Positions 43,924-53,994 of a stretch of 64,000 bases of DNA are shown here, piece after piece; the first letter of the stretch is position 1; each line of letters starts with the position of its first letter. The position numbers and the translations under genes were made by a program. Below the pieces are notes generated by a model. It was given only the letters and a program-made list of their open reading frames with translations, ran no database searches and had not been told where the DNA came from. The DNA is from Clostridia bacterium. Its GTDB lineage: Bacteria; Bacillota; Clostridia; Oscillospirales; Acutalibacteraceae. The stretch lies in assembly GCA_017543285.1 (NCBI GenBank), contig JAFYGK010000027.1:58351-122350 (forward strand). Reading direction: 5' to 3'.

Positions 43924-46326
43924 TTATTTTGCAACGATGTTGACCAGTCTGCCCTTGATATAAATCTGTTTGACGATTGTTTTTCCTTCGACGGCCTGAG
44001 CCACCTTCTCATCGCTCAAAGCGAGAGCTATCGCGTCATCCTGCGAAATATCTACGGGCACATTGAGCTTTGCCTTTACCTTGCCGTTGACCTGAGCGAC
44101 TATCTCAACGGTCGAATCGACGCACTTGGCCTCATCGTATTTCGGCCATGTCGTTTCATTGAGCATGCCTTCAAAGCCGATGTTTTCCCACAGCTCCTCT
44201 GTGATATGCGGAGCAAAGGGGTTGAGCAGCGTCAGGAATATCTTCATTTCACCCTTTGTAACGCTCTTGGAAGCCTCCAGCTCGTTCAGCAGGGTCATCA
44301 GGGCAGCTATGGCAGTGTTCTGCTTGAGCCGCTCGATATCCTCGCCTACCTTCTTTATTGTTTTGTGGAAGGCGGATTCAAACTGCGGGCGGATGCCGCC
44401 GTCGGTTACCTTTTCGGCAAGATTCCATACCCTGTCAAGGAAGCGCTTGCAGCCCTTGATGGAGTTTGTATTCCACGGCGCGGCCTTTTCAAAGTCGCCG
44501 ATAAACATCTCGTAAAGGCGCATGGTGTCGGCGCCGTAATCCCTGACCACTTCGTCGGGATTGACGACATTGCCTCTGGATTTGGACATCTTCTGTCCGT
44601 CCTCGCCCAGGATCATGCCGTGGCTGGTGCGCTTTGCATACGGCTCGGGAGTCGGCACAACTCCTATGTCATAAAGGAACTTGTGCCAGAATCTCGAATA
44701 GAGCAGATGGAGCGTAGTATGCTCCATTCCGCCGTTGTACCAGTCGACCGGCAGCCAGTATTCGAGGGCCTCCTTGGATGCGAGAGCGTCGTCGTTGTGC
44801 GGGTCGCAGTAACGCAGGAAATACCATGAGGAGCCTGCCCACTGCGGCATGGTGTCGGTCTCACGCTGCGCCTTGCCTCCGCACTTGGGGCATGTGGTCT
44901 CAATCCACTCTGTCAGCGTGGACAACGGAGAGTCGCCGTTTTCCGCCGGCTCGTAGCTTTCCACCTCGGGAAGGGTCAGCGGAAGCTGGCTTTCATCGAG
45001 AGGAACATATCCGCATACAGGGCAGTGAACGATCGGAATCGGTTCGCCCCAGTAGCGCTGTCTGGCAAATACCCAGTCGCGCAGCTTGAAGTTGACCTTC
45101 GGCTCACCGATGCCCTTTTCGGTAAGAAATTCGGTGATTTTGACTTTTGCTTCCTCAACGGGAAGACCGTCCAGAAAGCCGCTGTTTACCATGATTCCGG
45201 TGGCGCAGTCGGTAAATGCTTCTTTTTCGATGTCGCCGCCCTTGACGACCTCAATTATAGGCAGACCGAATTTCTTTGCAAATTCCCAGTCTCTTGTGTC
45301 GTGTCCGGGCACCGCCATGATCGCGCCTGTGCCATAGGAAACAAGGACATAATCGGAGATAAAGATAGGTATTTCTCTGTCGTTTACGGGGTTAATCGCC
45401 GCAACGCCGTCCAGACGCACGCCGGTCTTGTCCTTTGCGACCTCGGTGCGTTCGAAATCGGATTTTCTCGCGGCAGCCTCTCTGTAGGCGACAACCTCAT
45501 CCATATTGGTGATTACGTCGCTCCACTTGTCGATTATCTTGTGCTCGGGCGAAATGACCATGTATGTCGCTCCGAAAAGGGTATCCGGTCTGGTGGTGTA
45601 AACCGTCAGGGTGTCGCCCTGCGTTGTGGAGAACCTGACCTCGGCGCCCGTTGAGCGTCCTATCCAGTTGCGCTGCTGAGTCTTGACGCGCTCGATATAA
45701 TCGACTGTGTCCAGATCGTCGAGCAGCTTCTGCGCGTATTCGGTTATTTTCAGCATCCACTGGCTCTTGGTCTTATGTACGACCTCGCCTCCGCACCGTT
45801 CGCAGACGCCGTTTACCACCTCTTCGTTTGCCAGAACGCACTTGCAGCCGTTGCACCAGTTGACATTCATTTCCTTTTTGTAGGCAAGTCCCTTTTTGAA
45901 GAGTTGGAGGAATATCCACTGGGTCCATTTGTAGTATCCGGGATCGGTGGTGTTGACCTCGCGGCTCCAGTCGAAAGACAGACCGAGCGATTTAAGCTGG
46001 CTCTTAAAGCGGGCGATGTTGTTTTTTGTGACTATCTCGGGATGTATGTGGTTTTTTATGGCGAAGTTTTCGGTGGGAAGTCCGAAAGCGTCCCATCCCA
46101 TCGGGTAAAGGACATTGTATCCCTCAAAGCGTTTTTTGCGCGCGACTATATCCAGCGCGGTATAAGAGCGCGGATGACCGACGTGCAGTCCCTGTCCCGA
46201 CGGATAGGGAAACTCGACGAGCGCATAATACTTGGGCTTGGAGTAGTCGTTGACCGCATGGAACGTGCCCTTTTCGTCCCAGATGTCCTGCCACTTTTTT
46301 TCGATTTTCTTATAGTCGTACTTCAA
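43924..46326 (-). CDS. leuS: Leucyl-tRNA synthetase
   Basis: 800-residue class I synthetase charging tRNA-Leu. The HIGH site is HVGH at residues 48-51 ([17 protein letters not shown]). The zinc-binding region [13 protein letters not shown], the CP1 editing domain ([13 protein letters not shown], later [10 protein letters not shown]) and KMSKS in [10 protein letters not shown] are all present. The length is normal. Initiation is at a TTG (46326-46324) with CGGAG about 8 bases upstream. No T-box leader is visible; a plain promoter lies directly upstream. Confidence 0.97.
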   Translation of the reverse strand: MKYDYKKIEKKWQDIWDEKGTFHAVNDYSKPKYYALVEFPYPSGQGLHVGHPRSYTALDIVARKKRFEGYNVLYPMGWDAFGLPTENFAIKNHIHPEIVTKNNIARFKSQLKSLGLSFDWSREVNTTDPGYYKWTQWIFLQLFKKGLAYKKEMNVNWCNGCKCVLANEEVVNGVCERCGGEVVHKTKSQWMLKITEYAQKLLDDLDTVDYIERVKTQQRNWIGRSTGAEVRFSTTQGDTLTVYTTRPDTLFGATYMVISPEHKIIDKWSDVITNMDEVVAYREAAARKSDFERTEVAKDKTGVRLDGVAAINPVNDREIPIFISDYVLVSYGTGAIMAVPGHDTRDWEFAKKFGLPIIEVVKGGDIEKEAFTDCATGIMVNSGFLDGLPVEEAKVKITEFLTEKGIGEPKVNFKLRDWVFARQRYWGEPIPIVHCPVCGYVPLDESQLPLTLPEVESYEPAENGDSPLSTLTEWIETTCPKCGGKAQRETDTMPQWAGSSWYFLRYCDPHNDDALASKEALEYWLPVDWYNGGMEHTTLHLLYSRFWHKFLYDIGVVPTPEPYAKRTSHGMILGEDGQKMSKSRGNVVNPDEVVRDYGADTMRLYEMFIGDFEKAAPWNTNSIKGCKRFLDRVWNLAEKVTDGGIRPQFESAFHKTIKKVGEDIERLKQNTAIAALMTLLNELEASKSVTKGEMKIFLTLLNPFAPHITEELWENIGFEGMLNETTWPKYDEAKCVDSTVEIVAQVNGKVKAKLNVPVDISQDDAIALALSDEKVAQAVEGKTIVKQIYIKGRLVNIVAK

Positions 46327-46347
46327 ATATGTTCACTCCGTTTTCAG

Positions 46348-46377
46348 ATTTTAGACGATAGAAATATGATATGTCAA
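46348..46377 (-). promoter_or_regulatory. Promoter of leuS
   Basis: On the minus strand TTGACA (46377-46372), an 18-base spacer and TAAAAT (46353-46348). The leader is only about 20 bases, too short for a T-box. Confidence 0.7.
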
Positions 46378-46548
46378 AGCGCGCCTTACAGCGTGAGTTC
46401 TGACAGATAAGCCGGCGCTGCCGGCGCAGTATCCTGTGTCAAAGGCATCCATGAAAGAATATCCGCGCGGCGGTAACGGCGCTTTTAAATTTTTAATGCT
46501 GTTTGCCGATCCCGCAGGAGAAAACGCTCTCCCTCCCGCTGAAAGATT

Positions 46549-46920
46549 CTATTCTTCCTTGCTCTTAAGCAGTGCCTTGAGTTCCTCTGTTACGTCCTTG
46601 CCGTCTGCCCACAGACGCTCTAGCGAATAGAAATCCCTTGTATCCTTCTGGAAAACGTGCAGCACAACGTCGCCGTAATCGGCAAGGATCCACGCCGCCG
46701 AAGGATAACCCTCGGTTCTTGTCGGGAGCATGTCCAGCTGCTTGAACTGATATTCCACCTCGTCTATCAACGCCTTTACCTGCGTAGAGGAAGTACCTGT
46801 GGCAATGACAAAATAATCTGCGATTATCGTCAGATCAGCAATCTCTATAAGACGGATGTCCTGTGCCTTTTTGCTGTCAAGTATCTCGGCGATCTTTAAA
46901 GCCTTTTCCTTTGATGTCAT
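46549..46920 (-). CDS. rsfS: Ribosomal silencing factor RsfS
   Basis: 123-residue protein of the Iojap/DUF143 family that binds L14 of the 50S subunit and blocks subunit joining when nutrients are scarce. The family core is visible: DIRLIEIADLTIIADYFVIATGTSSTQ split across two strands, with ALIDEVEY, AAWILADYGDVVLHVFQ and FYSLERLWADG. ATG 46920 is preferred: GAGGTG lies 6-7 bases before it. A GTG at 46929 is also in frame. It lies upstream of leuS and downstream of yqeK, a standard Firmicute order. Confidence 0.94.
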   Translation of the reverse strand: MTSKEKALKIAEILDSKKAQDIRLIEIADLTIIADYFVIATGTSSTQVKALIDEVEYQFKQLDMLPTRTEGYPSAAWILADYGDVVLHVFQKDTRDFYSLERLWADGKDVTEELKALLKSKEE

Positions 46921-46971
46921 GTTTTCCACCTCTTTAATACGGATCTTTATTCAGACTGCCTTAGGCAGTTA

Positions 46972-47559
46972 TTATTGTTTTGCGACAAGCTCGTTCCATG
47001 CGTCTATGGTATCGGGATGTATGGTCAGGTCCCTTTCACACAGATCGCATATGGAAAACTGCAGGGCCGTGTGCATGGCCTTTTCCATACTTACCTCAAC
47101 ATCGCGGCGCATATCCTCAACGCCGTTGTAATCGCGGTCCTCACTGGTGTAATCGGCGAGATAGAGGGTCTTTTCCAGCAGACTCATACCGGCTCTCGCT
47201 GTTGTATGATACCTCACGGCATTGAGCATGTCCTCATCGGTTATGCCGAGCTGCACTCTGATGAGATGCGCGCCGGTAATCGCATGCCACAGCTTCGGGG
47301 AGGGCGCGCTTATCTTATCCATAATTATACCATTTTCCCTTATATATTTCAACTGCTGTCCGGCCGGCATGTCCTTGGTTATGTCGTGCAAAAGGCCGAC
47401 AACCCGTGCCTTTTCGACGTCGGCGCCGTATTTTTTCGCAAGGCGGACAGCCTCCTTCATCACACCCAGGCTGTGAAAATACCGCTTTTCGGTCAGCCGC
47501 TCCATAAGCAGTGTTTTGTATTCCTCGATCGGATAGATCATTGCCGCAGTTTTCAACAT
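46972..47559 (-). CDS. yqeK: YqeK-type HD-domain Ap4A hydrolase
   Basis: 195-residue HD-superfamily protein. YqeK members symmetrically hydrolyse diadenosine tetraphosphate. The metal site is visible as YFHSLGV, then VVGLLHDITKDMP (the HD pair) and KLWHAITGAHL, and later AVRYHTTARAGM and YLADYTS. It sits between nadD and rsfS, as in Bacillus. SD GAGGAGGA directly precedes the ATG at 47559. Confidence 0.93.
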   Translation of the reverse strand: MLKTAAMIYPIEEYKTLLMERLTEKRYFHSLGVMKEAVRLAKKYGADVEKARVVGLLHDITKDMPAGQQLKYIRENGIIMDKISAPSPKLWHAITGAHLIRVQLGITDEDMLNAVRYHTTARAGMSLLEKTLYLADYTSEDRDYNGVEDMRRDVEVSMEKAMHTALQFSICDLCERDLTIHPDTIDAWNELVAKQ

Positions 47560-47633
47560 TTATCCTCCTCGGTTAAAAAAATGAAGAATGAATTGCGCCG
47601 GAGCTGGAAAAGCCGGCCCGTGTCCCTTCACTT

Positions 47634-48233
47634 TTACTTATACAGCCCCCGCTGCAAGACATATTCCGTTACATCGTCAGGCAGGAGACCTTCAACCGAA
47701 GCGCCTTCTCTTATGCGGCGTCTTACTTCTGTCGAGGAAACGGCAAGCGGCTGACAGCCGGATATGACAGCCTGTCCGCCCATTTGTTCTATCCGTTTAA
47801 TATTCTGCCTCAAAGCGTCCGGGATATCCTTATCCCTTGCGACCGAAAAAATCGTTGCCAGCGCGATAATATCTGCCGCCCTGTACCATTTGAGCATCCC
47901 TTTTAGCGCGTCGCTCCCCATAATCAGGTAAAGCGCCGCATCTGGGTTTGCCTCCTTTATTTTTGTCAGAGTGTCAGCGGTATAACAAAAGCCGTCCGCG
48001 CAAATCTCCATATCGGATACCTGAACATTTTTCATGCCTTTAAAGGCGGTTCTGCACATGTTCAGCCTGTCCACAGGCGGTGCAAAATCCCGCATCGGCT
48101 TATAGTGCGGGGCATTTGCCGGGATCACGATGACCCGGCTGTTCCCGACGCTTTCCAGAAACAGCTCGACAAGCCTTACATGTCCGTTGTGTACGGGATT
48201 AAACGTACCGCCGAGTACGCCGATATTTTCCAT
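47634..48233 (-). CDS. nadD: Nicotinate-nucleotide adenylyltransferase
   Basis: 199-residue enzyme forming deamido-NAD from NaMN and ATP. The HxGH nucleotidyltransferase signature is in GVLGGTFNPVHNGHV (residues 5-19). SDALKGMLKWYRA is the family core, and ISSTEVRRRI-like AVSSTEVRRRIREGASV the C-terminal signature. It is followed by yqeK and rsfS, a conserved clostridial gene order, though obg and yhbY are not found upstream here; rnc is there instead. Confidence 0.95.
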   Translation of the reverse strand: MENIGVLGGTFNPVHNGHVRLVELFLESVGNSRVIVIPANAPHYKPMRDFAPPVDRLNMCRTAFKGMKNVQVSDMEICADGFCYTADTLTKIKEANPDAALYLIMGSDALKGMLKWYRAADIIALATIFSVARDKDIPDALRQNIKRIEQMGGQAVISGCQPLAVSSTEVRRRIREGASVEGLLPDDVTEYVLQRGLYK

Positions 48234-48288
48234 GGAACATCTCCATCTTGCGATAATAATTTACAAACTGTATAAATTCACTGAAAAA

Positions 48289-48972
48289 TTACAAACCCAT
48301 GAGGTCGAGAGCTTCCTTTGCGGACATCTGTTCGGCTTCTTTTTTGGTCTTGCCGACTCCTCGGCCGATTATATTGCTGTTGAGCAGCACCTCGACGGTA
48401 AATCTCTTGTCGTGGTCGGGGCCCGACTCGCCCACCAGAACATAATCCAGCTTCTCCTCCGGATTTTGCTGGATTATCTCCTGCAAAGCGGTCTTGTAAT
48501 CGCGGAAGCTCCTTCTCCTGTGTCCGTCTATCGCGGGCACTATATGGCTGAGTACGAACCTTTTCGCCTCGTTGAAGCCGCCGTCCAGATAGATTGCCGC
48601 AATAAGCGCCTCGAAGGCGTCGGCCAAAATGGACGGGCGGTTCTTTCCGCCGGTATGTATCTCGCCCCTGCCCATTATAAGGCTTTCGCCCAGGTCAATG
48701 GTTTTCGCGAACTCGCTCAGGGTTTTTTCACACACCAGCGAAGCGCGCAGCTTGGTCAGTTCGCCCTCGGCAAGATGGGAATAGCTCTTGAAAAGATATT
48801 CCGAAGTGATGATTCCCAGCACCGAATCGCCCAGAAATTCCAGACGCTCATTGCTTTCGGAGTGTGTTTTGGACTCATTCGCATAGGAAGAATGGGTCAT
48901 CGCCGTGACAAGGTAATCTTTATTTTTAAAGGTATAGCCTATGGTTTTTTCGATCTCAGACAATTCTCCCAT
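48289..48972 (-). CDS. rnc: Ribonuclease III
   Basis: 227-residue endonuclease for double-stranded RNA, used in rRNA maturation. The catalytic signature is NERLEFLGDSVLGI (about residues 41-54), with the later acids in ILADAFEALIAAIYLDGG. The C-terminal double-stranded-RNA-binding domain starts near residue 155 (DYKTALQEIIQQ) and ends KTKKEAEQMSAKEALDLM. The gene follows plsX and the ACP-like gene, the standard Firmicute order. Confidence 0.96.
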   Translation of the reverse strand: MGELSEIEKTIGYTFKNKDYLVTAMTHSSYANESKTHSESNERLEFLGDSVLGIITSEYLFKSYSHLAEGELTKLRASLVCEKTLSEFAKTIDLGESLIMGRGEIHTGGKNRPSILADAFEALIAAIYLDGGFNEAKRFVLSHIVPAIDGHRRRSFRDYKTALQEIIQQNPEEKLDYVLVGESGPDHDKRFTVEVLLNSNIIGRGVGKTKKEAEQMSAKEALDLMGL

Positions 48973-48996
48973 TTTCTCTTTCAGTCTCCTCCTCTC

Positions 48997-49224
48997 TCAG
49001 TATGCCTCGTTTTCAACATAATTGACGATATCTCCGACCGTGGTCCATGCCCCGTAAATATCCTCGGGGATGTCAAGGTCAAATTCCTCTTCAAGAGCCA
49101 GCGCCAGATCGACAACGGCTATGTCGTCGATTCCGATCTCCTCAAGCGTGCTTTCCGGCTCTATATCGTCCTTTCTTATATCGAACATATCCTCAAATAC
49201 CTTTAACACTTTTCTGTAAAACAT
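48997..49224 (-). CDS. Acyl carrier protein-like, phosphopantetheine serine replaced by Asp
   Basis: 75-residue acidic helical protein that aligns end to end with acyl carrier proteins: VLKVFEDMFDI, EESTLEEIG-like ESTLEEIGIDD and then VVDLALALEEEFDLDIPED, as in E. coli AcpP (VELVMALEEEFDTEIPDE). The carrier motif should read D-S-L; here it reads Asp33-Asp34-Ile35, encoded GAC GAC ATA, so the attachment serine is Asp34 (49125-49123). It occupies the normal acpP position between plsX and rnc. As written it could not carry 4'-phosphopantetheine. A true AcpP is presumably encoded elsewhere. Confidence 0.85.
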   Translation of the reverse strand: MFYRKVLKVFEDMFDIRKDDIEPESTLEEIGIDDIAVVDLALALEEEFDLDIPEDIYGAWTTVGDIVNYVENEAY

Positions 49225-49314
49225 ATGCTGCGTTCTCTTCCTTCCGAAAGGTCAGTGACCGTTTGCTCCTGTTCAATATATTCTATGACAAAAAAGCAAT
49301 AAGTTTACAGGAAA

Positions 49315-50328
49315 TTATTCCTCACCGTTTGCGGGAAACTGCGACATTTCCTGTGTTATGACGTCAACCGCGCCTTCTTCCTTATAGCTTTTCGCGAGCG
49401 TTATCGCGCTGTAGACTGCCTCCGCTTTTGAGCTTCCGTGCGCCTTGAACACCGGCTTTGAACAGCCCATTATCGGTGCGCCGCCGTAACGGTCGTTGTT
49501 GAACAGGGCAAAGCTCTGTTTAAGATCCTTTTTCAGGGCCGCCGCCGCCATCTTTGTCTTGGAGTTTTTGTAAAAAACATCCTTCATCAGATTGATTATG
49601 CCTCTCGGCATGGATTCATAAAGCTTGAGGAATATATTTCCTGTGTAGCCGTCCGTAACGACAACGTCGCACGCGCCGTTGACCACATCGCCCGGCTCGA
49701 CGTTCCCGACAAAATTGAGCGTGCTGTTTTTGAGCAGCCTGAGAGATTCGATCTGGAGCTCGCCGCCCTTTGTTTCCTCTGATCCGATGTTGAGCAGGCC
49801 TACTCTCGGATTATCCATGCTCATGACCCTGTGCATATAGACCGATCCCATTACGCCGAACTGGTAAAGCATATCCGGCTTGCACTCAACATTTGCGCCG
49901 GCGTCAATAAGCATGTGGATGCCCTTCATGTTGGGCATTACCGGTGCTATGGCGCAGCGGTGTATTCCTGCAATGCGCTTAACGATAAGCGTCGAGCCGA
50001 CCAGCAGGGCGCCGGTTGATCCCGCGGAAACAAAAGCGTCGCCTTCGCCGTCTCTCAGCAGTCTGCATCCGACCGCCATTGAGCTGTCCTTATGCTGTCT
50101 TTTTATCGAAACCGGAGGATCGCACATCGAAATAACGTCCTCGCAGTGGAATATGCGCATCCTGTTCAGAGAAATGTCATTTTCCTGCGCGGCGTTTTTT
50201 ATTCTGTTTTCGTCGCCGGTCAGATATATTTCAATATCGTCATGGCGGTCGACCGCGAGCGCGCAGCCCTTTAAGATCTCGACCGGAGCGTTATCTCCGC
50301 CGAATGCGTCAACAATTATGGTCGCCAT
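49315..50328 (-). CDS. plsX: Phosphate acyltransferase PlsX
   Basis: 337-residue peripheral enzyme that makes acyl-phosphate from acyl-ACP, the first step of phospholipid synthesis in most Firmicutes. IIVDAFGGDNAPVEIL is the N-terminal signature. SMAVGCRLLRDGEGDAFVSAGSTGALL and the late DRYGGAPIMGCSKPVFKAHGSS are diagnostic, the latter near the active site. It is followed by the ACP-like gene and rnc. No fapR repressor gene is found upstream; trmFO is. Confidence 0.95.
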   Translation of the reverse strand: MATIIVDAFGGDNAPVEILKGCALAVDRHDDIEIYLTGDENRIKNAAQENDISLNRMRIFHCEDVISMCDPPVSIKRQHKDSSMAVGCRLLRDGEGDAFVSAGSTGALLVGSTLIVKRIAGIHRCAIAPVMPNMKGIHMLIDAGANVECKPDMLYQFGVMGSVYMHRVMSMDNPRVGLLNIGSEETKGGELQIESLRLLKNSTLNFVGNVEPGDVVNGACDVVVTDGYTGNIFLKLYESMPRGIINLMKDVFYKNSKTKMAAAALKKDLKQSFALFNNDRYGGAPIMGCSKPVFKAHGSSKAEAVYSAITLAKSYKEEGAVDVITQEMSQFPANGEE

Positions 50329-50385
50329 TCAATCATTCCTTTCGCCGCGGACGGCAGCGGCAATATGCAATCAATAATATCGCCC

Positions 50386-51693
50386 TCAGATTTCCTTCTT
50401 ATCCAGCGTATCAAAATATTCGAGCGATCTTGCGGCCAGAGCCGCGTAGCGTTCTTTTTTATCACGAATGTGCCTGTCAAGCTTGGGCAGGATACCGAAA
50501 TTCGCGCCCATTGGCTGAAAGTCGGAGTTTTCCTCAAGCGTGTACCCTATCAGCGCGCCGATCATGGTAAAATCGGGCAGTGTGAACAAAGGCTCGCCCC
50601 TAAGTCTCCTTACGGCGTTTATTCCCGCCATGATTCCGCTTGCCGCCGATTCCATGTAGCCTTCGACGCCGGTTATCTGACCGGCGAAAAAAATGTTTTT
50701 GTCTGATTTAAGACACTGGCCTTCGCCCAGCAGCCCGGGCGAATTTAAAAATGTATTGCGGTGCATTACGCCGTATCGCACAAATTCGGCGTTTCTGAGC
50801 GCGGGTATCATGGAAAATACCCTCTTTTGCTCACTGAATTTGAGGTTGGTCTGAAAGCCCACAAGGTTATACAGCGTGCCGGCCTTATTTTCGCGCCTGA
50901 GCTGCACGACCGCCCACGGACGGTGTCCGGTCTTCGGATCCCGCAGGCCGACCGGCTTGAGCGGTCCGAACCGCAGGGTGTCCTGTCCCCTTTTGGCCAG
51001 CACCTCAACCGGCATGCAGCCTTCATAGACTTTATCCATATCGTGCAGGACGGCCCGTTCAGCGTTTACCAGCCCGGTGTAAAAAGCCTCATACTGTTCC
51101 TTGTTCATCGGACAGTTGATGTAATCATTCTCGTCGCCGCGGTCATATCGGCTCTGGCAGAAGGCGCAGTCCATGTCAATGCTGTCGGAGCTGACGATGG
51201 GCGCCGCCGCGTCGTAAAAGCTGAGATAGCCGTCGGGTATGAGTCCCGTCAGGGCCTCCATCATGCCTTCGCTGGCAAGCGGTCCGGCTGCGATGACGCA
51301 CACGCCGTCGGGTATCTTGCGGCACTCGGCGTTGATTATCTCTATGTTGGGGTGATTTTTGATTTTTTCTGTGATGACTGCCGAAAACTCATCTCTGTCA
51401 ACGGCGAGCGCTCCGCCTGCCGGAACGCGGCATCTGTAGGCTGCGTCCACGCAGATCGAACCGAGCCGACGCATTTCGGCTTTCAACAGTCCGGCCGCGC
51501 TTTCAACGCGCTCTGCCTTGAGCGAATTGGAGCAGACAAGCTCGGCAAAGCCCTCCATGGAATGAGCCGGGGAAAATTTGACCGGCTTCATTTCGATAAG
51601 GCGGACTCGCACGCCGGAACCGGCGGCTTGCCATGCCGCCTCAACTCCCGCAAGCCCGGCGCCTATTATGGTCAGGTGGTCATTTGTAGTCAT
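50386..51693 (-). CDS. trmFO: Folate/FAD-dependent tRNA (uracil-54) methyltransferase TrmFO
   Basis: 435-residue enzyme making m5U54 (ribothymidine) in the T-loop of tRNAs using methylenetetrahydrofolate. The FAD site is IIGAGLAGVEAAWQAA (residues 9-24). The diagnostic blocks LVCSNSLKAE, RVPAGGALAVDR, and near the end FFAGQITGVEGYMESAASG and PMGANFGILP are all present. It follows topA, as in Bacillus, where topA-trmFO(gid) are adjacent. Confidence 0.96.
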   Translation of the reverse strand: MTTNDHLTIIGAGLAGVEAAWQAAGSGVRVRLIEMKPVKFSPAHSMEGFAELVCSNSLKAERVESAAGLLKAEMRRLGSICVDAAYRCRVPAGGALAVDRDEFSAVITEKIKNHPNIEIINAECRKIPDGVCVIAAGPLASEGMMEALTGLIPDGYLSFYDAAAPIVSSDSIDMDCAFCQSRYDRGDENDYINCPMNKEQYEAFYTGLVNAERAVLHDMDKVYEGCMPVEVLAKRGQDTLRFGPLKPVGLRDPKTGHRPWAVVQLRRENKAGTLYNLVGFQTNLKFSEQKRVFSMIPALRNAEFVRYGVMHRNTFLNSPGLLGEGQCLKSDKNIFFAGQITGVEGYMESAASGIMAGINAVRRLRGEPLFTLPDFTMIGALIGYTLEENSDFQPMGANFGILPKLDRHIRDKKERYAALAARSLEYFDTLDKKEI

Positions 51694-51731
51694 AGCTTTG
51701 GTTCATTCTTGAGAGCATAGGGCGTCAAGCC

Positions 51732-53807
51732 TTACTTTCTCCTCTCATATCCGCAATTTTCATTGATGCAGTATATCTTACTGCCCCTTCCCTTTTTCTT
51801 GAAAAGGCTGCTGCCGCAGTTGGGGCATTTTTCGGGCGTGGGGACATCCCACGTCATGAAATCGCAATTGGGATTGTTCTCGCATCCGAAATAGGTAGCG
51901 CCCTTTTTGGAACGCTTGGAAAGCACCCTGCCGCCGCATTTTGGACAGATCCCGCCGGTGTCTCTGACTATCTTCTTGGTGTTTTTGCATTCGGGGTAGC
52001 CGGAGCATGCCATAAACTTGCCGAAGCGGCCCATTCTGATAACCATGGGCTTGCCGCAAAGCTCGCAAACCTCGTCGGTCTCCTCTACCGGTATCCTGAC
52101 ATGCTTGCCCTGCATTTTTTCCTCGGCTTCGGTCATGCTTTTGTCGAAGTCGCCGTAAAATCCGGCAAGAGTGTCCTTCCAGTACATCTTGCCTTCCTCA
52201 ATTTCGTCGAGCTGCTCCTCCATCCTGGCGGTAAACTCGACGTTTACGATGTCGTCAAAGCAATCCTTCATCAGCTCGGTGACGACCTCGCCCAAAACGG
52301 TGGGCTTCAGCTGCTTGCCCTCGCGCTCGATATAATCGCGGTTGACTATAGTGGATATTGTAGCCGAATATGTGGACGGCCTGCCGATCCCTGTCTCCTC
52401 AAACGCCTTGATAAGCGATGCCTCTGTATAGCGTGGAGGCGGCTGGGTAAAATGCTGGTTTCCCTTTATGCTCTGAACGTCCAGATCGTCGCCCTCGTTC
52501 AGCTTCGGCAGACGTTTGGATTTTACGTTCTTTTCGTCGGTCGGCGCCTCGTAAAGTACGGTGTAGCCGTCAAACTTCACCGTCGATCCGCTTGTCTTGA
52601 ATTTATATTTTCCCGCCATTATCTCGGCCTTTACCGTATCGTAGACGGCGTTTGCCATCAGGCTGGCGGTGAAGCGCTCCCAGATGAGCCTATAAAGCTT
52701 ATACTGTTCGTTTGTCAGATATGGCCTGACCCTGTCCGGAGACATCTCCGGCATTGTGGGTCTGATGGCTTCGTGCGCGTCCTGCGCGTTGGATTTTGTT
52801 TTGTAATATCTCGGCGACGCGGGAAGATACTGCTTGCCGTAGTGCTGCAAAATGTACTCATTGCCGGCGCGCCTTGCCTCTTCGGAAATACGCAGAGAAT
52901 CGGTACGCATATAGGTTATCAGACCTACCGCTCCCATTTCGCCCACTTCGACGCCTTCATATAGCATCTGGGCCACGCGCATTGTCTTTGCCGAAGCGAA
53001 ATTCAGTCTGCGGGAAGCGTCCTGCTGCAATGTGGATGTTATAAACGGCGGCGCAGGGCTTGCCTTGCGTTCGCCCAACTGTATTTTGGTCACAGTAAAC
53101 CGCTCGCTCTTCAATTCCTCGAGGATCCTGTCGGCATCGGCCTTGGTTTTGAGCTTTATCTTGCCCTTTTCCAGACCGTAAAGCTGAGCGTCGAATGCGG
53201 TTTTTTTGCCGTGAACGGTCAGAGAGGCGTCAATAGTCCAGCTTTCGACGGGGACAAACGCTTTGATCTCATTCTCCCTGTCCACAACCATGCGCACGGC
53301 TACAGACTGGACGCGTCCTGCGGACAGACCGGTTTTGACCTTTCGCCACAAGAATGGGCTCAGCTTGTAGCCCACGATGCGGTCGAGTATACGCCGCGCC
53401 TGCTGGGCGTCAACAAGATCCATGTCTATCCTGCGCGGATGAGCCATACCCTGACTGACTCCGGTTTTGGTAATCTCGTTGAAGGTGACTCTGGTCTGCA
53501 GATCCTCGTTCAGGCCGAGAATGTGCGCCAAATGCCAGGAGATGGCTTCCCCCTCGCGGTCAGGGTCGGTCGCCAGATAGACCTCGGACGCCTCCTTCGC
53601 CTTTTTTCTCAGCATTTTTATGAGATCATCCTTGGAATTAATCTCCTGGTAGATGGGTTCAAAATTGTTTTCGATATCGACGCCCAGTTTGCTCTTGGGC
53701 AGATCTCTTATGTGCCCGTTGGAGGCAACGACGTCGTAGCCTCTGCCGAGGTATTTTTTTATAGTTTTTGCTTTGGAGGGAGACTCCACTATTACAAGCT
53801 TGGACAA
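51732..53807 (-). CDS. topA: DNA topoisomerase I
   Basis: Type IA topoisomerase of about 691 residues that relaxes negative supercoils. The Toprim domain begins KLVIVESPSKAKTIKKYLG and continues to ATDPDREGEAISWH. The active-site Tyr is in GLITYMRTDSLRIS. Three C-terminal four-cysteine zinc ribbons follow (CELCGKPM...CSGYPEC; CPKCGGR...CENNPNC; CPNCGSS...CINENC). The TTG at 53807 is chosen as start: it gives the usual N-terminus, with GGAG 11 bases upstream. A longer in-frame start would add 20 atypical residues. Confidence 0.96.
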   Translation of the reverse strand: MSKLVIVESPSKAKTIKKYLGRGYDVVASNGHIRDLPKSKLGVDIENNFEPIYQEINSKDDLIKMLRKKAKEASEVYLATDPDREGEAISWHLAHILGLNEDLQTRVTFNEITKTGVSQGMAHPRRIDMDLVDAQQARRILDRIVGYKLSPFLWRKVKTGLSAGRVQSVAVRMVVDRENEIKAFVPVESWTIDASLTVHGKKTAFDAQLYGLEKGKIKLKTKADADRILEELKSERFTVTKIQLGERKASPAPPFITSTLQQDASRRLNFASAKTMRVAQMLYEGVEVGEMGAVGLITYMRTDSLRISEEARRAGNEYILQHYGKQYLPASPRYYKTKSNAQDAHEAIRPTMPEMSPDRVRPYLTNEQYKLYRLIWERFTASLMANAVYDTVKAEIMAGKYKFKTSGSTVKFDGYTVLYEAPTDEKNVKSKRLPKLNEGDDLDVQSIKGNQHFTQPPPRYTEASLIKAFEETGIGRPSTYSATISTIVNRDYIEREGKQLKPTVLGEVVTELMKDCFDDIVNVEFTARMEEQLDEIEEGKMYWKDTLAGFYGDFDKSMTEAEEKMQGKHVRIPVEETDEVCELCGKPMVIRMGRFGKFMACSGYPECKNTKKIVRDTGGICPKCGGRVLSKRSKKGATYFGCENNPNCDFMTWDVPTPEKCPNCGSSLFKKKGRGSKIYCINENCGYERRK

Positions 53808-53903
53808 TTCGGTTACAGCTCCGTTTCTTAATATGCGGCGATGGAATAACCATCGCCTGTATGTCAATGCGAGAAGCGTTTTGGACCTATCAGCGGGTAT
53901 TTT

Positions 53904-53933
53904 ATTCTAACACTGTAATTTGTTTTTTGTCAA
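53904..53933 (-). promoter_or_regulatory. Promoter of topA
   Basis: On the minus strand TTGACA (53933-53928), an 18-base spacer and TAGAAT (53909-53904). Confidence 0.7.
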
Positions 53934-53994
53934 TCCTTAGGCTGCTTTCGGTTAAAATTATTCCTCGAAGACGTTTTTCTTATGCGCGGGCGGT

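Noticed and set aside
46327..46548. T-box leader upstream of leuS
   Set aside because: No AGGGTGG-type antiterminator sequence on the minus strand, and the predicted promoter leaves only about 20 bases of leader.
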